DNA of 64,000 nucleotides, taken from the NCBI GenBank assembly GCA_026419785.1, contig JAODTK010005538.1, forward strand, positions 1-64,000, given 5' to 3'. Origin of the DNA: Sclerodactyla briareus (lineage: Eukaryota > Echinodermata > Holothuroidea > Dendrochirotida > Sclerodactylidae). The stretch's first letter is position 1. Every line of letters starts with the position of its first letter. Below are positions 48,725 through 59,905 of the stretch, in pieces. The position numbers and the translations under genes were made by a program. The notes under the pieces were generated by a model. The model did not search any database. It was not told the origin of the DNA and worked only from the letters and a program-made list of their open reading frames with translations.

Positions 48725-50280
48725 CGATGCATATGGTGATTGTGCCCGCCACAAGGTATTGTGCCCCATAGAGTAATTTTGCTCGCCTATGGTAGTTTTC
48801 CCCCGCCTCGGGGTAATTGTGACTAACGAAACTTATAATAACGAAGAGCATGTCGACTGCATATAGTTAGGCTGTATTCAACACTGCTACGAAAAACGAA
48901 TAAATTGTTTGATAACATGGGGCCCATAGATGCGATTTTAGGAGATAGGGGGTGTATGGCAAGTCAAACCCCTCCACAAACTGGGATAAAAATCAGTGGA
49001 TTTCTGTATGACATTTGTATTCTGTTTCTTGGGTCGAGCAAGTGGATGGTAGACCCAGATAATGAAAAAATCATCATTATCACTCATAATCATAATCATA
49101 ATCAGAATCATGAACGAATAAAAAAAACCCACAAATTACATCGAATATACCAAACTAAACGACGGGTTTACGGTACGCGTCAATTGAAACACTTCCGCAG
49201 ATTGGAGAGTACTGTGACCGTTGTGCAGATTTTGAAATGGGGAAGGTAACGAAAGCCCATAATCCATCCATATTCGAAAACATTTGACGCGTCATCTATC
49301 AATGAGAAAATCCAATTGATTGAGTTGTATTGGATACAGTGCGGGAGTACCGCCTACCGTAACCTCGGCATGTCTATTACTGCGTAAGTGCCTAGCGCGA
49401 ATGACTCATACATTGCACATATCCTCCACAAACTACGATAGGCCCAGTTAGTAATTCTGCAATCTGCATGAATGAATCTTGCGATCGTCTAACACCTATA
49501 CTCAGGCTATATTGGTGAATCACCCGCCGTTCAGTGAACAAACTCGATATGAATTGAAGAAACAACAACAACAAACAAAGCGAGTTGTGTTATGGAAAAC
49601 GAAGAAGGTTGCAAACGACAACAACTTTCCACTGTTGTTGACAATTTACAATGGCCAAACTCTGCCAGGCTTTGTTTCCTTCGGTAGGGCCTAGAGTAGT
49701 ACCCTTGCCGGGAAGCCGCTGCAAGCAGGTGACGCAGTGTGCGTTACGTCATTAGGTTCAACCTCATCACCCCCACCCACCCCCCCCACCTCAACCCCTC
49801 AACGAAAAAAAATTATGGCGGGAGACGAAAAAAAATTTATGGAGGGAGCGCATATTTCGCCACAGTGCATAAGATGAAAGTTACTTGCTGATTCGCGTGG
49901 ACAAATCCACCCCCATCCTAAAATTGGCTTGAGAAAAAAGGGAAAACAGAAGATGTGGGTGTTTCGACATGTCCCCTCTTCCCCTGTGCTATAGTTTATT
50001 GGAAATTTGTTACACGAGCATTGACCTTTCAAGGGCACACTGACGTATTGTGCCTGGGGTTTGGTGCCTGGGGCTTCAACTTACGAACCATAATGTACTA
50101 AATACAAGTACTAAAAGTCAAAGTCATATTTATATGAACATTGGTCTTCAACGTAATGCCCAGTATCAATTTCGTCCTATTTGACTCTTACTGCTAACAG
50201 AGCTCTATGTTATCGGTAACTCCATCTTCCCTCTATCCTCCTTCGCCTCTTCTGTGCCACTAAAAAAGGACCAGTTTTGC
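48725..50280 (+). repeat. Duplicated segment X, copy 1
   Basis: Matches copy 2 in two blocks: 48734-49260 with 50773-51380 (e.g. 'gagcatgtcgactgcatatagttag', 'aactgctacg.aaaa', 'aacatggg.c.ata..atgcgat') and 49310-50040 with 52000-52920 ('taccgcctaccgtaac', 'gactcatacattgcac', 'ctatactcaggctatattg'). A related reading frame at 48905-49249 is not preserved in copy 2, so it is not called as a gene. Confidence 0.8.
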
Positions 50281-50283
50281 AGT

Positions 50284-50526
50284 CAGTGGCGTACCCCCGA
50301 CCAAGTGGTCATGGAACTTTTGAACACCAAAAACTGATGTGTTTTGGCAGTTCCGTAGAGGTTTTTCTTCGCAGCGTATCAGCAAATAGGCAGCAGTCTT
50401 GTGTCTAGGGACCCATAAACTTATTTTGCCAATAGGTAGGGTGAGGCATTCGTAGGGCATACTTCCTTTGGGTTCCGACCTCAAACTCCCCCCCCCCCCC
50501 CGTCGACAATCTCTAGGTCGCGCCTG
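50284..50526 (-). mobile_element. MITE family M1, copy 2
   Basis: Reads as the reverse complement of the family: starts cagtggcgtacccccg, ends ctctaggtcgcgcctg, with a C run just inside the right end. It carries the internal words 'cagttccgtag', 'gtgtctagggacccataaa' and 'ttgggttccgacc'. No clean target duplication remains. Confidence 0.7.
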
Positions 50527-50700
50527 CGGAAAGAGCCTCCACACCCGGCGTTTGCACCTAACAGTTTGCTTCCGCTTTTGCTATGAATAAACTTGGTCAA
50601 CTAGAAATACCCTGTTTCGGTATTAGAGCACCGTCGTTCAATAAATTGCAACCAAACGTCAACGGGAAGGGTCTGCATTCAAGTAAACAACTATTTGTAC
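50527..50700 (+). repeat. Duplicated segment Y, fragment 1
   Basis: 'acacccggcgttt', 'cctgtttcggtattagagcaccgtcgttcaataaattgca' and 'ccaaacgtc' match the start of Y copy 3 at 55981-56130. Similarity stops near 50700. Confidence 0.8.
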
Positions 50701-50766
50701 TAAGAGAGCACATTTCGGACTCATAGTCGCCCTCCTCAACAGATAGGTCCAACACCTAGCCCCGCA

Positions 50767-52930
50767 TGGGTATAATAGTGCCCCTATAGAGTGGTTGTGC
50801 CTGCATCGCGTAATTTGTGGATAAAACGTAACATTTAATAACGGAGAGAATGTCCGACTCTACCTAGTTGATCGGTAAGCTGGTTATTCAAAACTGCTAC
50901 GGAAAATGAAGACTTCGGTAACATGGGTCTATGGGATGCGATCTCAAGAAAGGGGGTTATACGTCAGACCCCCCCCAAAACCCAACGAAATAGTAGCAAT
51001 GATCGGAATTTTCTGACACTCCTTTATTATGTTAGGGCAGAGCAGCTGACTAGTACTTAATCCAGGGGATGTAGTCGAGAACCGGTTCTCGGTCTCGAAT
51101 TAATTCTCGCATTGCCGGTCATACCTACCTTGTAGAAACACAAGATTTAGGGCTGGTCTGGTCTCGTCCCACCCGGTTCTCGATCCTCCCTGACTTAATC
51201 CCAGATAGTTATATAAACATCAACATCATCATCACTCATCACTTCATCATCATATTCATGCATAAATGAGAAAAAACTGGTACAGAGAATATACCAAAAG
51301 TACCTCCCGTCGAGGAACACGACTTACGTTGATTAGTAACTTGTGGCAGAATTTAAAATAGGAAGTTGGCGAGAGCTATGCGATCATTCATGATTTCGAG
51401 AACAATCGATACGTCAAATCTCATCTTCCCTCTTTTTTCAAGCCCGAGACTCAAGGGGGTGGGGGCTTTCCGGCTTCAGGCCTCATTGCCCCCTTTCCCC
51501 ATCAGCATCAGATATCAGATAATTCAAAGCCCCCCCCTCCTTATGTGAATTATTCCGGTGAGTATCGGTCGACTTGATGATACCCTATAGTCTTCACCCG
51601 TTTAAATTATCCATTCCAGGATCTTGCATACGACGGCCCCGGTAGAACCTGTGCTGTATCAAACTCGCATAAACGTCTGTTCTATGATGCACATAATATA
51701 GTAATCGTCTCATAATATTCTAGAATCTTCCCACTAAAATAACGATAAAAATGTTCCCAAATGAGCCTCAGATTGCACCAGTAGAATCCACAGCTTCCAG
51801 GAAAACCCTAAAAAGACGGGTCCTGGACCTACGCCGAAGGGACTTCGCGCTACGCGCTCGTGATTTGCGCTGCGCGCACATAGGGATTGGTCTGTCTGCA
51901 CCGATTCAAATCAAGATTCCAGCCCCCCCCCCCCCCCCCCCCCCTCCTTGAGAAACCAGCATCCGCGCCTGCTTTTTCAATGGGGGATGGAAATGTCCCG
52001 CAATGGTTATTGCGTTGCAATTAGGCTACATAGCGGGGAGGTACGCCTACCGTAACTTCACCTGCATGCACTTCCTGTTTATATAAGTGCAGGGCGCGGA
52101 TTACTCATACATTGCACCACACCCTCCACAGAAAACTAGGGCCAAGTTAGCCAATTCTGCAATCTGGTGACACATGAATGTTGCAGCCCGGTGTGCGATC
52201 CGTTAAATCTATACTCAGGCTATATTGCTGGATCCACCTGCGGTTCATGCGCAGGGGCGCGGCTGTTAGAAGTGTACTTCAGGGGGGGGGGGGGCTTGTC
52301 TGTGTGACTGGGATTTTTTCGAGAACACCTTGATTAGATGCAAATGGTGTAGCTTTCACAATAGTTCCAACTCGAATAAGTCCGCCAAAAAGTGATACTG
52401 TCTTGAATTTCAGTTCGTTTGTATATTCAGCAGACTTTCACAAAATAATTTTATAAATATCAGTGCGCCGTGCATGCCCTTGCTTGTAATATATTATTCG
52501 AAAACATAAATCACTGTAAATACGCGGCCTAATACTGCTTAGGCCAATACAGGGGGGTTCGAATAATGTTCACTGACGAAACCGATGAACGTAAATTGCA
52601 GGTAGGTTCCAAACGACGTCAACTGAGTCACCCGTGGTGACCCGTTGTAACCGGCCATGCATTGACAGGTGCGTATTCTCATCGGTCAACTCATGACCCC
52701 CCCCCCCCCCCCGACTTGCCACACACCCCCGTTACCCCAACTCCACGAAAAAAATATACGGCAGGGGGGGGAGAGCGCATATTTGGCACAGTGCATAACT
52801 ATAAAAAGTTACTTGCCGATTTCGCTTGACAAATCTGCTTCCATCTCCGAAAAAGAGAGCGAAAATGTTGGGTTTTGACAGGTTACCCTCTCATCAGAGT
52901 TTCACGAAAAAGGTCAGTGGTCAATTAGAG
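50767..52930 (+). repeat. Duplicated segment X, copy 2
   Basis: Second copy of segment X, longer than copy 1 because of extra material at about 51380-51960 (including a 20-base C run and a gcgc-rich patch at 51845-51878) and an insertion at 52252-52568. The order of shared words is the same as in copy 1. Confidence 0.8.
52252..52568. mobile_element. Insertion in X copy 2, probable small transposon
   Basis: Relative to X copy 1 (about 49525) about 317 bp are added here. The insert begins caggggcgcggctg, like the ends of the hAT-like elements in this window, and has a G run just inside. Flanks are ggttcatg and tgttcact, which may be a worn duplication. The right terminus is not clearly an inverted repeat. 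Confidence 0.45.
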
Positions 52931-55695
52931 ACAAAAACCTGTTTCGTATTAGAGCACCGTGTTCAATAATTACAGCCAAACGTCATGTACGGAAAGAGTG
53001 TCCGTGATTCCAAGATAAAACAATCCGCCAAGACATTGTGGGTGCTTGCCGAGTCAATCCTTTGTGTGATCAAGACTGGACACCGTGGGATATGAAGGCT
53101 GTTGAGAAGAATCATCGACGACTTCCCGAAACGGGATCTCCCGCGATACGTCAATTAGATATTCATAGCGCGGTACGGAAGCTCATGGTGAGTTTCATCG
53201 TCAGATCTACATCTCGAAATTCGAATTCCGTTGTATTCGGTACTACTATGGAGCTATTATATTAACTGGAGAGGACATCAGAGGCGCGTATTGTGTGCCC
53301 TGTTCATTTTCCCTGCAGAGAACACAAACACAAAGTGAGGAGGCGCACTATTGTGTGTAACGTCGTCAAATACATTCAGTTTGTTGCACTCTCTATCTGC
53401 GAAGATTTCCTCGACATAGACACCCCGAAATACTTTGTTGTCCATAGGAGTGTATAGTGGTACTACCATAGTGAAGATTCTGCCACAAATTCAGTGGTGT
53501 TACCTGTGTTTCAGGGATAAACGCGGGAAAGGGAAATCAGTGATCTAGTCGGAAGCACAGAAACAATCATGATAATTCGGGAATTGTTTTCGAACGATTG
53601 AGTTCTGGCAGAGAAAACAAACCATCTAGGCAGGTAAGGTACGACAACACAGAGTGAACTAGAGCCCTCATAATGTGAGGGATCGCATCAAGGAGGCTGT
53701 CAAAAGTACAAATTATAATCTTACGACGAAAGGCGAAGATCTGGTCGCCTGAATGCCATGTCACTATAACTCCACTGTTAAGTGAGGGCGCTGATTGCAT
53801 AGCCACGCGGATCCACACTGACTTCGGTTTTGATAGGAGCGTCAAGTACAGGCATGTCCGGGGTTCGGTACTACTGGTCAGGGTGATTTTGTAGGCACAA
53901 ACCGGGCCAACCACATTTTGATATAATGCTCATGCCCCTTTTCCCTCACCATGACGGCGCCAGGGGTGGTAAAAAGGAAACGTTGCAAAGAAAAAAAAAG
54001 AGAGAAAAACTCGTCCCAGTGCGATTGGAAGAGGAATGGTTCAATCGTATTAGAACAGGTGGGGGAATGGATGGAGACTTTGGGCATCTGATGTGAGGCA
54101 GTTAGAGATATGGTGAAGCCAACGTCGGGACACGAGGCACCCCCCCCCCCTTCCCCGTTGAGGACCTTCGTCACCCTATTCGGCAAATTCTGGCGGGTCA
54201 ACTCTCTTTCTCTCATCCCAGTATAAGCAGTTTAGTACCGTATTGGATTCTCAGATGCTCATCTGAGTGCATAGGCGACTGCAGATTATGGATCCACAAG
54301 GTGGACCATGGAGGGAGGAGAGGGGGGGGGGGATGTTTGCCCAAATTCGAGAAAAATGAATTCCGTTCGTAAAGAAGCAGACACATATACACTGTATCGC
54401 GGATTTGCGCGAACCTGCCAGAATCCGATCTCTATTTTTAGGGTGCCCAAGTCATCGTTGTTAATGGTTTTTTTTGTTTTGTCAAAAAAAATGGTATTAC
54501 CATATATAAAATCACACACACACACACACATACACACCAGAGGGCAATACTCGGCGTTGAGGATCTCATCAACAATTCAGCCTTTTTGAAAATTTGAAAC
54601 ATTCCAGTCATTCAATCTCCAAATCTATTTCAAGTTGCAAAGAGTGAGAAATGACGGAAATATGGCTGAGAATGACATCCCCCCTCCAAAAAAAAAAAAA
54701 AAAAAAAAAAACGAAAAATATTTGGCGATGTGATCTCCGCATAATTGCTAGGTGAACCCAATGTTTTCTTTTTACTTTGTTTCAAACATTCCGACCATTC
54801 AGCCCGTCCAACATCTGAGTATATTGAAGAAGGGAGACGTTTTCAACAATTGGCCATTTGAGGTTTTTCTCCCTAAAATCCACATTTGGGTAATTTCGGC
54901 CTGATTGCATTGAAAAAAGTTGTAACCTGTGTTTCGTTAGTTATTTACCATGGAACAAATCTGAAATGACTGGGTCCTTGGGATCAGCAAATACCTTGGG
55001 AAACATGAAAAGAATTGGTCAAAAAAGGAATTAAAACAAAAGTTTTGCCTAAATTTTCCCAGAGGAAACTTGTGGTCTGTGACTATTGGCCGCTCGGTAA
55101 AATTGGAAATTGTTCAGCCTCTCCAAAGTGAAGATATTCATGAAAAAATACTATAACAAATCTGCCGGACACGCAAACGCGCTCACATACACACACGCGC
55201 GCGCACACGGTCACATGACTGCACGCACACACTAACAGACACCGTCGGAGTGCACCTGATTGCTCGCTCACCGAACCATGGGTAGCCTACCCCACCAAGG
55301 CAGCCGCAGTACTGAAAAAATGTCGTTATCAGGTTATAGCAACTAGCAACAGTGAATATATGTGAAATGGCGAACTGACTACAATATCTCATTCGTCATT
55401 CGGGACAGAGCTTGCAGCAGTGCGCTGTGCGAGAGCTGCTCAGGTGAGCAGAGGCCAATAAACTTGTACAGTATTTTGAGTATTGCGGTGACAACCTAAA
55501 ACATATAGATGTTTGTTTCAGGGATTCGGAAATTACTGTCGTTTCCTGAAAACAACATCTCCTTAAATAATGAATTATTGTGGGTCTTGTATTGGCTTAC
55601 ATCAGTGCACTGATTTTCCCTGTCATTCTCCACGCTGGCACGGCAGCAATTCTTTTAAACCAATCTGAGGATACCAAGCGGTCCTAAGATGACCC
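52931..55695 (+). repeat. Duplicated segment Y, copy 2
   Basis: Aligns with Y copy 3 (56046-58135) from 'cctgttt.gtattagagcaccg' to 'aaccaatctgaggataccaagcggtcctaagatgac'. Contains two CA/GT microsatellites (54511-54537 and 55186-55232) at corresponding places and a 24-base A run (54689-54712). Longer than copy 3 mainly because of extra sequence around 53270-53880. GTGAGT follows 'ggaagctcatg' at 53187, and the same donor-like site is present in copy 3, but no open exon is shared. Confidence 0.85.
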
Positions 55696-55980
55696 CGTAC
55701 GGGAGGGGGGGGGGGGGGGGGGTTGCGGTCAGAACCCCCCCCCCCCCCATGAACCAAGTGATCAATTAATTTTGACCACACAAACTTATCTTTTGCAGTT
55801 CCGTAGTTTTCGCAGCGTTTGTTCATCAGATATTGCAGCAGCAACGTTGTCTAGGGGCCCATAAAACTATTTGCCAATCTGGAGGGTGGGTTTATTCGTG
55901 AGCGCACTTCTTTTGGGTTCGCCTCAACCCCCCCCCCCCCCCCCCCCAGACAAATCTCTAGGTACGCGCCTGCGGCAAGC
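55696..55980 (-). mobile_element. MITE family M1, copy 3, at a duplication junction
   Basis: Right end is 'aaatctctaggtacgcgcctg', the reverse complement of the family's left end. The interior has 'tggcggtcagaacccc'-type words, 'cagttccgtag', 'gtctaggggcccataaa' and 'tttgggttcgcc', with G or C runs at 55706-55722, 55736-55748 and 55929-55947. Its left end stops abruptly at the end of segment Y copy 2, and its right end leads straight into segment Y copy 3. Confidence 0.75.
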
Positions 55981-58140
55981 CTTCACACCCGGCGTTTTCA
56001 CCTGACAGTTGCTTCCGCGTTGCTAAATCACTTGGGTCAATTAGAAAATACCCTGTTTAGTATTAGAGCACCGTCGTTCAATAAATTGCAGCCAAACGTC
56101 CTCGGAAAGAGTCCGAATTCAAGTAAACAATCCGCCCAGATTTTGTGGCCCTTGCCCGTCAATCCGTTATTACGTTCCAGACCACGTGGAATATGAAGAC
56201 TGTTGAATCTCTCGACGACTTCCCGAAACGGATCTCCCGCGACTACGTCATATGATATTCATAGCGCGCTACGGAAGCGCATTGGTGAGTTTCATCATCA
56301 GATCTACATCTCGAAATTTCGAATCCGTTGTTCTCGCACTGCTGGTCAGGCAGAGTGTTTGCAACCCCACTCATTTGAATTAGTGCCCATGCCGCTCCCT
56401 CACCAGGGCCGAGCCAGCGGGTTGCAAACGAAAGAACGTCGAGTCGAGGAACGTGGCGAAGAAAAAAGGAAAAAAAGAGAAAAACTCGTCCTGGTGCGAT
56501 TGAACAGTTGAAGCGGAGGTTCATCGTATAGAACAGAACAGGTGAGGGGAATGGATGGGACTTCAGTCATCTGGTGTGGGCAGTAGAGTGATATGAGGCC
56601 AACGTCGGGACACGATGTAACCCCCCCCCCCCTCCCCTCTTCCCCGTTGAGGACCATCGTCACCCTATTCGGCAAATTCTGGCGGGTCCACTCTCTTCTC
56701 TCATCCAGTTTAATCAGTTTAGTACCGTATTGGATTTTTAGCTGCTCATCTGGGGATAGGTGGAACATGCAGGGGGAGGGAGGGGGGGGGGGCGAAAACG
56801 TTTGCCCAAATTGAGGAGAATGAATTCCATTCGTAAAGAAGCAGAAATATACACTGTATCGCGGATTTTGTGCGAAACCTGTCAGAATCCTCGATCTCAA
56901 TTTTAGGGTGCCAGAGTCTTCGTTTAGTGTGTTGTTACTGTTTTTCAATGGATCACAATTAGGAAACACACACACAGACACGCACACACACACGCACACA
57001 GACACACACACACACATGCACACACACACAAGAGGGCCGCTGGCGTTGCGGATCTCATCAACAATTCAGCATCCTTGAAAATTTTAAACATCCAGTCATT
57101 TCTATCCCAAATCTTTTGCAATTGCAAATAGTGAGAAAATACCAAAATATGGCTGAGAATAACATTCCCTCCCCCCAAAGAAAACCCAAAACATCTCCAC
57201 CCGCATTGAGTTTCTAGGTGAACCCAATGTTTTTCTTTTTACTTTGTTCGAACATGCGGACCATTCAGCCCGTCCCACTTCTGAGCTGAGTATATTGAAG
57301 AAGGGAGACGCCGTTTTCAAGATTTGGCTTTTTAAGGTTTTTCTCCCTAAAATCCACATTTTGGGTAATTTCGGCTGATTTGCATGAAAAAAGGTGTAAC
57401 CCGTTCTTTGTTAGTTTATTTATCATGGTACAAAATCTGAAATGACAGGATCCTTGGGGAACATGGAATGAATTGGTGAAAATGAAAAAAAAAAAAAATC
57501 CCTAGAATTTTAGAAAGGTTTTGTCTTTTTTTCAGAGGAAACTTGTGATCTGTGACTATTCGGGCTCGTGTAAAATTGGACAATGTTCCCGCCACTCCAA
57601 CTGAATATATCCATGGAAAACTATCACAAATCTGACGGACACGCAAACGCGAGAACATACACACGCACGCGCGCGCACACTGACATGCACGCACACACTA
57701 ACAGACACATTGGGGGTGCACCTGATTGCTGATCCCCCAGCCACCCAGTAATAAACAACCGTCGTTATGGCAACTGGCAACATTGTAGATATTTGAAATG
57801 GCAAACTGACTACAATACTCACCTCATTCGGTCATTCGGGACATGAGCTTGCAGCAGTGCGCTGTGCGAATTTGCTGCTCAGTGAGCATAGGCCAATAAA
57901 CTTTGTACAGTATTTTGAGTATTTCGGCTGATAACCTAAACATATAGAATGTTTTATCAGGGATTCGCAAATTTTCGTTTCCTGATAAAACATTCTCCTT
58001 TCACATAATCTAACCATTGTGGGTCTTGTTTTGCCTACATATGTGCACTGATTGTCCCCTGTCATCTCCACGCTTGGCACGGCAGCAATTCTTTTAACCA
58101 ATCTGAGGATACCAAGCGGTCCTAAGATGACTCCGTACAA
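55981..58140 (+). repeat. Duplicated segment Y, copy 3
   Basis: Third occurrence of Y. It carries the same donor-like 'ggaagcgcattg|gtgagtttcatcatcagatctacatctcg' block (56270-56310), the 'ccaacgtcgggacacgatg' to 'ggcaaattctggcgggtc' block (56602-56690), CA microsatellites (56965-57030 and 57655-57705) and 'acactaacagacac.ttggggtgcacctgattgct' (57690-57735). Multiple small indels separate it from copy 2, so reading frames are not conserved. Confidence 0.85.
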
Positions 58141-58913
58141 ATCAGTCTGCGAACCCGGTGGTGAAGTATGTGTTTCTGGACGGCAATATGAGTTGTGGCG
58201 TTTCAGATGTTAAATGAGAATAGAGAGTTACAGTTTTGGAAGAAATATGCTATTTTTTTCAAACGTTAGGTATTGAAATGTTCGTGCACTCTCATAGAGA
58301 GGAATTTATAATTTACAGAACAATTTTCGGAAGGAGATTTTAACAACGTGAGCCTGGTGTCTGATTAGCAAATTTACACTTACTGTTCTGAAAAATAAAT
58401 GCGCACGATACCGGAAATGCTCGCCGCGCTGTGGAAAGGTGTGACTCACACCACACAAGCAAGGCTATGTGTGCTCCAGGGCTCCCATTATAGTTAGGCA
58501 ATGGTTCTCGGATAAGATTAGTTGTTAACACTGAGAACGCAGTCTGTTTATAAAACCGTGGTCAGTGTTATTTGGCGAGTTAAAGGCCTACTGTGTCTTT
58601 CTACGTTAATTGAGGCCTATGGCAATGTATGCTGTCTGTCTGTAGGCCTTCAAGCTGACTCCGTTCTATAATACTAGGGGACTTATGAGTGCCTACTGGA
58701 GACCCCTGGTCTTCTCCGCGGTCAATACACTGCTTGGTTAATATAACCGGGGAATATTACTATGCGTGTGGTCTATTAACTCCCATCGTGGACTCGCTGT
58801 GCAATGGAATCAAGTAGTCGGATACAAATTTGCCGACATCAGAATTAGAGCTTTGCCAAAATTCACTCAGTTTAGCACGACATGCTTTTTTTTTTTTTTT
58901 ACGGCTTGATCAG
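58141..58913. other. Presumed intron or 5' flank of the Death-domain gene
   Basis: No exon seen. The last part (58884-58913) is a T-rich tract of about 16 T followed by ACGGCTTGATCAG, a good 3' splice-site context for the exon that follows. Confidence 0.4.
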
Positions 58914-59157
58914 GACCACCCTACGGGAAAGGACTTCAGACTGCTCTTGGAATATCTAGGGTTTTACCCATCGGAGATCGGATTTCTGGCCAGCAGGGTC
59001 CAGCGGCCGACGGTGGAGGCTCTCAAAGGGTGGGATGGGTCCATAGGGGATCTCGTCAAAGCGCTGAGGTTGTGTGAGCGGGAGGACGCTGTTAACTGCG
59101 CGAGGCGCTGGATAGCCAGTCACTCTACGACCAACCCATGGGACGACACACTTTATG
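58914..59157 (+). CDS. Exon encoding a Death domain
   Basis: The exon starts in phase 0 after a T-run acceptor ending CAG at 58913, and ends in phase 1 before a strong donor, ATG|GTGAGTAA at 59158. It encodes about 81 residues covering most of a Death domain: DFRLLLEYLGFYPSEIGFLA (helices 2-3), SRVQRPTVEALKGWDG (helix 4 and its conserved W) and SIGDLVKALRLCEREDAVNC (helices 5-6). The order D-x-R-x-L-x-x-x-LG, then R-PT-x-x-x-L-x-x-W, then S-[VI]-x-x-L-x-x-x-L-x-x-x-x-R-x-D is that of MyD88/IRAK/NF-kB-type Death domains, which build signalling complexes by helix contacts. Neither TIR nor kinase is in view, so the protein type is open. Flanking exons are outside the recognisable sequence. Confidence 0.7.
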
Positions 59158-59332
59158 GTGAGTAAATAAGAAGGTCTAGGCCATATGGTCCACGAGCGGG
59201 GGAACGGTTTGGGCCTGGGGTGGGATTGGTCGCTTTAAATTTATCTCCGGCCACTTTAACTTTTGACAGGTAGTCACTCAGGGTTAGCCAATACGGGTAT
59301 CCCACTGCTAATAGCCCACGTAGTTCATTATT

Positions 59333-59905
59333 TAGGCCGGAGGTTGCGAATCACTTCACCCCAAAACAATTTCACTACCAGTTCACCCTACCAATTCACA
59401 CCACTACTATTTCACCCCACTACCATTTCACCCTATTAATACCACACACACAATGAAGCAACTGGAAGGCACAGATCGAGATTGCAGAGCAGTGAAGCGA
59501 AACTAGAAACTATCTACTCCCAGATTATTATCTTATCATAAGCCCCTGAACTTGCCACATTGTAAATTGACCTATTTAAACATTAGTAGGCCTAGTATTA
59601 GGGTGTAATAATTGGAGGTGATTGGGGCCTTACTCAAGTGGTCCATTCAACGTCACTGCCAAGAGTCGTCATGCCCTAGCCAAAAACTCGCTTAAACTGA
59701 CCTTCGGGCCCTCTTCCATAAGACGTATTTCGCTTCACTGCACCTCGATTTGTGCCTTTCTTGTCCATTGTACGTGTGGTAGTGGGGTGAAATGGTAGGG
59801 TGAAACGGTAGTGGGTGTGAATGAAGTTGAACATAGTAGTGGGATGAATGTTTGAATTGGTTTGGGGTGAAGGGACCTCCTCCCATTTAGGCCTACTGTA
59901 GGCTG
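59333..59905. repeat. Foldback (large inverted repeat), about 570 bp
   Basis: Left arm about 59333-59512 and right arm about 59700-59905 are imperfect reverse complements around a loop of about 190 bases. Shared words: 'tttaggcc', 'cttcaccccaaa.caatt', 'tttcaccctacca.tttcaccccactaccac', 'aaggcaca.atcgag', 'cagtgaagcgaaa'. The outer parts contain short TTCACCC/TACCA repeats. No target-site duplication was identified. It lies in the presumed intron after the Death-domain exon. Confidence 0.8.

Noticed and set aside
47781-48851. Very long Ser/Pro/Leu-rich and Glu/Arg/Gly-rich reading frames
   Set aside because: They are products of a purine-only repeat that lacks stop codons in several frames on both strands; no protein-like complexity.
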